From Clostridia bacterium (GTDB lineage Bacteria; Bacillota; Clostridia; Oscillospirales; CAG-272): a stretch of 7,375 nt of DNA. The DNA is taken from the NCBI GenBank assembly GCA_017395885.1, contig JAFQNM010000227.1, positions 1-7,375 on the forward strand. Direction: 5' to 3'. A program made the position numbers and the translations under genes. Under the pieces are notes generated by a model. It made no database searches and was not told where the DNA came from. It worked only from the letters and a program-made list of their open reading frames with translations. Of the stretch, positions 4,298 to 7,375 are shown in pieces (the first letter of the stretch is position 1; each line of letters starts with the position of its first letter).

Positions 4298-5614
4298 ATG
4301 AAGCATATACATAAAAGGCTTGTATGCCTGCTTTTGGCTCTGGCAACGATAGTTTCCGTTTTTCTTTTGCCGGTGTCGGTAAACGCTCTGGAGGACCCTG
4401 AGGTGGCCTATGCAGAGGCAGCTTACCTCTATAATCTGGAAAACGAGCAGGCGGTATACAAGCTTAATGCAGACGAAAAGGTATACCCTGCGGCAACGGT
4501 AAAGCTTATGACGGGCATCGTTGCACTTGAGAATCTCAGCGACCGTCTGGATGAAACGGTGACCGTTACCGCTGAAATGGCCTCCCATTTCAAGGGAAAC
4601 AAGACCGGCCAGAACGGACTAAAGATCGGAGAGACTGTTGTTCTCCGTGATATGCTGGGAGCAATGCTGGTCCATGCTGCAAACGATGCGGCCTACGTTC
4701 TTGCTCTCACCGTTTCCGAGAGCGTTGAGGATTTCGTTTTGCTGATGAACAAGCGTGCAAACGAGCTGGGCGCTTATAATACTCATTATACTAACCCAAC
4801 GGGAATGCACGATGAGAATATGTTTACAACGGCGGCAGATACGGCAACCGTGGCCATTCATGCATATGGGCTTGAGCAGTTTATGGATTTTGCCGGCCTC
4901 AGCCGCTATACCGTTTCCGAAACAAATATGAGCTCTGCCCGAACGCTTTACAGCAAAAATGCTTTCCTCTCCAATGCATATGAGGATCAGTATTTTTATG
5001 ATAAGGCAAGAGGAATGAATGCAGGCTCTACCTATGAGGGAGGCTACTGCGTCGTTACCACGGCAACGGACGGCGAGCTGACATACCTTGCCGTAGTTCT
5101 CGGTGCCCAGAGCGTTGACGGAGTTACTTATTCCTACGTAAATGCAAAGAATCTTCTGGAGTGGGCTTTCAGCTCATTTATGTATCTGGACGTTCTTTCT
5201 CCCGAGCAGATAATGTGCGAGATACCGGTCACTCTTGCAACGGGAGTTGATCACGTTACCCTTGTTGCAAGCAGCTCTCTTTCCGTGTACCTCCCATCGG
5301 ATACGGATCTGGAAAAGGAGATAACCTACAGCTACACAACAAACACCGATGAGCTGCAGGCTCCCGTCAAGAAGGGAGACCAGGCAGGCTGGGTAACGGT
5401 GCTTTATAACGGAGAGCCTATCGGCACCTCAGAGCTTATCTCCACTGCCGATATTGAGCGAAGCGATATGCTCTACGGCCTCCATAAGATCAGCGAATTC
5501 ACAAAGAGCTACTTTTTCATAGCAACCATCGTGTGCATCGTGGTATTTTCCCTTGTGTACGTTTTTGGAAAGGCCTTCATTCTGGGACGGCGAAATAACA
5601 AGCGATACAGATAA
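4298..5614 (+). CDS. catalytically degenerate D-Ala-D-Ala carboxypeptidase homologue (S11/DacF-like)
   Basis: The start is ATG 4298, behind AAAGGAG (4284-4290) and giving an ordinary signal peptide; the in-frame ATG at 4244 lies in the terminator region. The product has 438 residues: signal peptide 1-30 (VNA cleavage), peptidase S11 domain about 35-290, a beta-rich PBP5-C-like domain about 297-385, a membrane helix about 404-428 and a basic tail. Family membership is clear from YPAATVKLMTG (63-73), ANDAAYVLA (128-136), NPTGMHDENMFTTAADTA (166-183) and GGYCVV (248-253). All three active-site motifs are altered: SxxK reads ATVK (66-69), so the nucleophile serine is Ala; SxN reads AAN (127-129); KTG aligns with NAG (241-243). 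It should not cleave D-Ala-D-Ala or form a penicillin acyl-enzyme. A binding, scaffold or regulatory role outside the membrane is inferred. It is probably co-transcribed with the phosphatase gene 32 nt downstream. Confidence 0.88.
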   Translation: MKHIHKRLVCLLLALATIVSVFLLPVSVNALEDPEVAYAEAAYLYNLENEQAVYKLNADEKVYPAATVKLMTGIVALENLSDRLDETVTVTAEMASHFKGNKTGQNGLKIGETVVLRDMLGAMLVHAANDAAYVLALTVSESVEDFVLLMNKRANELGAYNTHYTNPTGMHDENMFTTAADTATVAIHAYGLEQFMDFAGLSRYTVSETNMSSARTLYSKNAFLSNAYEDQYFYDKARGMNAGSTYEGGYCVVTTATDGELTYLAVVLGAQSVDGVTYSYVNAKNLLEWAFSSFMYLDVLSPEQIMCEIPVTLATGVDHVTLVASSSLSVYLPSDTDLEKEITYSYTTNTDELQAPVKKGDQAGWVTVLYNGEPIGTSELISTADIERSDMLYGLHKISEFTKSYFFIATIVCIVVFSLVYVFGKAFILGRRNNKRYR

Positions 5615-5630
5615 GGTAAAGGGCAAAGCG

Positions 5631-5649
5631 AAAGGCACGGTATGTAATG
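5631..5649 (+). promoter_or_regulatory. ribosome binding site and start-stop overlap before the phosphatase gene
   Basis: AAAGG (5631-5635) lies 11 nt before ATG 5647, longer than the 7-9 nt spacing of its neighbours. At the better spacing of 6 nt is an out-of-frame ATG (5642) followed at once by TAA (5645-5647), whose last base is the first base of the gene start. A ribosome could start and stop there and then restart on the gene. Confidence 0.4.
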
Positions 5650-7266
5650 AAATTATCAGATAAACTGAAGCGGGCGTTGAGCGCCGCTCTGGCAATGGTC
5701 TTGATCCTTTGCTGTGCTCTTGCATTTGGCTCCTGTATGCTTATGGAGTCGGATAAGGTTGGAGATTGCAACGGAGACGGGCTGGTAAACGCTCAGGATT
5801 CAAACTGCCTTGGCCGCCATATAACAGGCGAGAGCATCAGCATCTCCAAGGAAGGAGCCGATCTGAATTCGGACGGACTTCTGAACGATGCCGACCGGGC
5901 TCTGATACGGGAGTACCTTGCGGAGGTCTACCTTCCCGGAAAGCGGTTTGAAAAAATATATCTCAACGGAACGGATATTGCCAATTTTACTATCGTCATT
6001 CCCGAAAAGGCTGACGATTTTGAGAAATGGACGGCCGAAATACTGAGGGATGAGCTTGAGGAGCTGACCACGGCGGAGATAGATATCAAAAGAGAAAACG
6101 AGGGCAAATATACCTTCGAGATCCACGTGGGCGATACCGTAGGCAGCGATGGGCTCTCAGCCTCTGTAAATGAGGGAGAGTACATCATCTGCACCGTTGG
6201 CTCAAAGATCCTTCTCTCGGGCCGTGATTATCTGGTCGGTGCGGGAGCAGGGTATATAATATCTGCGCTGAACAGGTCCTCTGCCGATTGGAACGGAGAG
6301 GAATATCTTGAGATCCCCACAGACCCCGTTTCACGCAAGGTGGAGTGGGAGCAGGCTGATAACGTTTTCTATTTTATAGGAGACGGAATGGGCCTGAATC
6401 ACACGAGAATGACAACGGATGAAAATGCCGTTGTGGAATATGCAGACGGAACCGTGCTGCCTCCGGATGAAAGCGGCTGCGAAGTATTTTGGCCCTCCAC
6501 GTTTGAGAATGTAGGTGAGGCGGTGACCCTAAATCTTCAGGAAAGCACAACAGACTCAGCAGCAGCGGCAACCACCCTTGCAACCGGGTATAAGACCCTG
6601 AACGGAGCCCTTGGAATGATACCTGCCGATCTGGACGGAGACGGAGAGGAGAGCGAGTTCAGGTCTGTTCAGAACGTGCGAGAGATGGCAACCATGAGAG
6701 GAATGGCAACAGCCGTTATCTCAACTGATAAGATCACAGGTGCAACCCCAAATGCCTTTCTTGTTCATCATACAACGAGAAAGGATAGAAGCGTTATCCT
6801 CGAACAGCAGGCGGCGCTGGAAAAATCGCGGCTTGCCTGCAATTATTTGTGGTGCAGCTACGATAGCGATGATGTTTTTGATGAGCTTAGTAAGGCGCTT
6901 GATTCATGCGATGATAACCCCGGCGGCTTCTTCATAATGACAGAGGAGGCAATGATAGATAAATACGGGGAGAAAATGGATTATGATAACGTTATAAGAA
7001 CCGTGAAAAGGCTGAATGAAATGACAGCCTATGCGGCGACTTATGCAATGTGCCATAGGAATACGGCCATCGTCATAACGGCAGACCATGAAACAGGCGG
7101 ACTTATCTGCGGAGAAGACGGAGTCTGGAGATGGACGTCAGACGGCGAGCATACAAGCCTGAACGTGCCTGTGTTTGCAATGGGCAGCGGCACTGAGGTG
7201 TTTAAGGGAGCCGTGTGTGATAATACGGATATCGCAAAATTCGTTATTGATATAGTCGAGCATTAA
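5647..7266 (+). CDS. dockerin-bearing alkaline phosphatase lipoprotein
   Basis: The 539-residue product has, in order, a hydrophobic signal ending in FGSC (Cys30, probable lipid attachment, though Phe at -3 is atypical), a type I dockerin (40-93) with two perfect DxNxDGxxNxxD loops (40-51 and 72-83), a middle alpha/beta region (about 100-225) reminiscent of ancillary domains in carbohydrate-active enzymes, and an alkaline phosphatase domain (about 238-539). Compared with E. coli PhoA, the catalytic Ser is Ser304 in TDSAAAAT, metal ligands are Asp246 (GDGMG), Thr367 (GATP), Glu433, Asp438, Asp480-His481 (ADHETGG) and His502, and the phosphate-binding Arg is Arg378. The PhoA His331 position holds Glu442. 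The stretch between Arg378 and GGFF (426-429) is only about 50 residues, much shorter than usual. It should hydrolyse phosphate monoesters outside the cell and may bind a cohesin partner through the dockerin. Its substrate is unknown. Confidence 0.88.
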   Translation: MKLSDKLKRALSAALAMVLILCCALAFGSCMLMESDKVGDCNGDGLVNAQDSNCLGRHITGESISISKEGADLNSDGLLNDADRALIREYLAEVYLPGKRFEKIYLNGTDIANFTIVIPEKADDFEKWTAEILRDELEELTTAEIDIKRENEGKYTFEIHVGDTVGSDGLSASVNEGEYIICTVGSKILLSGRDYLVGAGAGYIISALNRSSADWNGEEYLEIPTDPVSRKVEWEQADNVFYFIGDGMGLNHTRMTTDENAVVEYADGTVLPPDESGCEVFWPSTFENVGEAVTLNLQESTTDSAAAATTLATGYKTLNGALGMIPADLDGDGEESEFRSVQNVREMATMRGMATAVISTDKITGATPNAFLVHHTTRKDRSVILEQQAALEKSRLACNYLWCSYDSDDVFDELSKALDSCDDNPGGFFIMTEEAMIDKYGEKMDYDNVIRTVKRLNEMTAYAATYAMCHRNTAIVITADHETGGLICGEDGVWRWTSDGEHTSLNVPVFAMGSGTEVFKGAVCDNTDIAKFVIDIVEH

Positions 7267-7267
7267 T

Positions 7268-7303
7268 AAAACGACCCCTGACCGTAAGGCCAGGGGTCGT
7301 TTT
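7268..7303 (+). terminator. intrinsic terminator of the DacF-like/phosphatase pair
   Basis: A perfect 13-bp stem (7268-7280 with 7291-7303) has a GC-rich core, an A tract on the 5' side and a terminal TTTT on the 3' side. The loop is 10 nt. It starts 1 nt after the TAA stop codon. The flanking A and T tracts would let it work on either strand. Confidence 0.92.
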
Positions 7304-7312
7304 GTATAGATT

Positions 7313-7358
7313 CCGATTTATCGGGGAGGGGAGAACGGTCGCTTTTTTGAAAAAAAGC
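7313..7358. other. two further inverted repeats at the window end
   Basis: CCGA (7313-7316) pairs with TCGG (7321-7324) around TTTA. GCTTTTTT (7341-7348) pairs with AAAAAAGC (7351-7358) around GA, which on the minus strand would also give a T-rich end. The second could be the terminator of a convergent gene beyond the window. No coding sequence is recognisable after 7266. Confidence 0.35.
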
Positions 7359-7375
7359 TCCGCAAAAAACTTTAA

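Overview
The window looks like a chromosomal segment from a gut-type anaerobic member of the Clostridia, most like the Oscillospiraceae/Ruminococcaceae. This is inferred from four things: an IreB (UPF0297) protein, a Firmicutes-type MetA plus MetY pair, strong AGGAGG-type ribosome binding sites serving TTG as well as ATG starts, and a type I dockerin on an exported enzyme. All convincing genes lie on the + strand.

Region 1 (1-678) has no credible protein gene. It holds an intact tRNA-Pro (anticodon CGG, encoded CCA) with a perfect 18-bp terminator, surrounded by pieces of related tRNA sequence. Upstream is a split 5' half that sits directly behind a near-consensus sigma-70 promoter and is interrupted by about 107 nt of purine-rich repeats. 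Downstream is a decayed 3' end followed by another terminator-like hairpin. A 12-bp tandem repeat and a good promoter with a palindromic -10 region then lead into metY.

Region 2 (679-2910) is a two-gene methionine operon. MetA (Cys142, His235, Glu237, and the acetyl-specificity residue Glu111) should make O-acetylhomoserine. MetY (PLP lysine Lys207) should convert it with sulfide to homocysteine.

Region 3 (2982-4189) carries ireB, a small regulatory phosphoprotein of the cell-wall Ser/Thr kinase pathway, and ribF, the bifunctional riboflavin kinase/FAD synthetase. These two are not the usual neighbours of each other.

Region 4 (4298-7266) is a pair of exported proteins 32 nt apart that ends in a perfect 13-bp terminator stem. 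The first has the fold signature of a PBP5/DacF-type D-Ala-D-Ala carboxypeptidase, but all three catalytic motifs are changed (SxxK to AxxK, SxN to AxN, KTG to NAG), so it is probably a pseudoenzyme held by a C-terminal membrane helix. The second is a probable lipoprotein with an N-terminal type I dockerin, a middle ancillary domain and a shortened alkaline phosphatase domain in which one zinc-ligand histidine is replaced by Glu. This surface pair is the best candidate for an undescribed system in the window; the nested tRNA-Pro remnants are the second.
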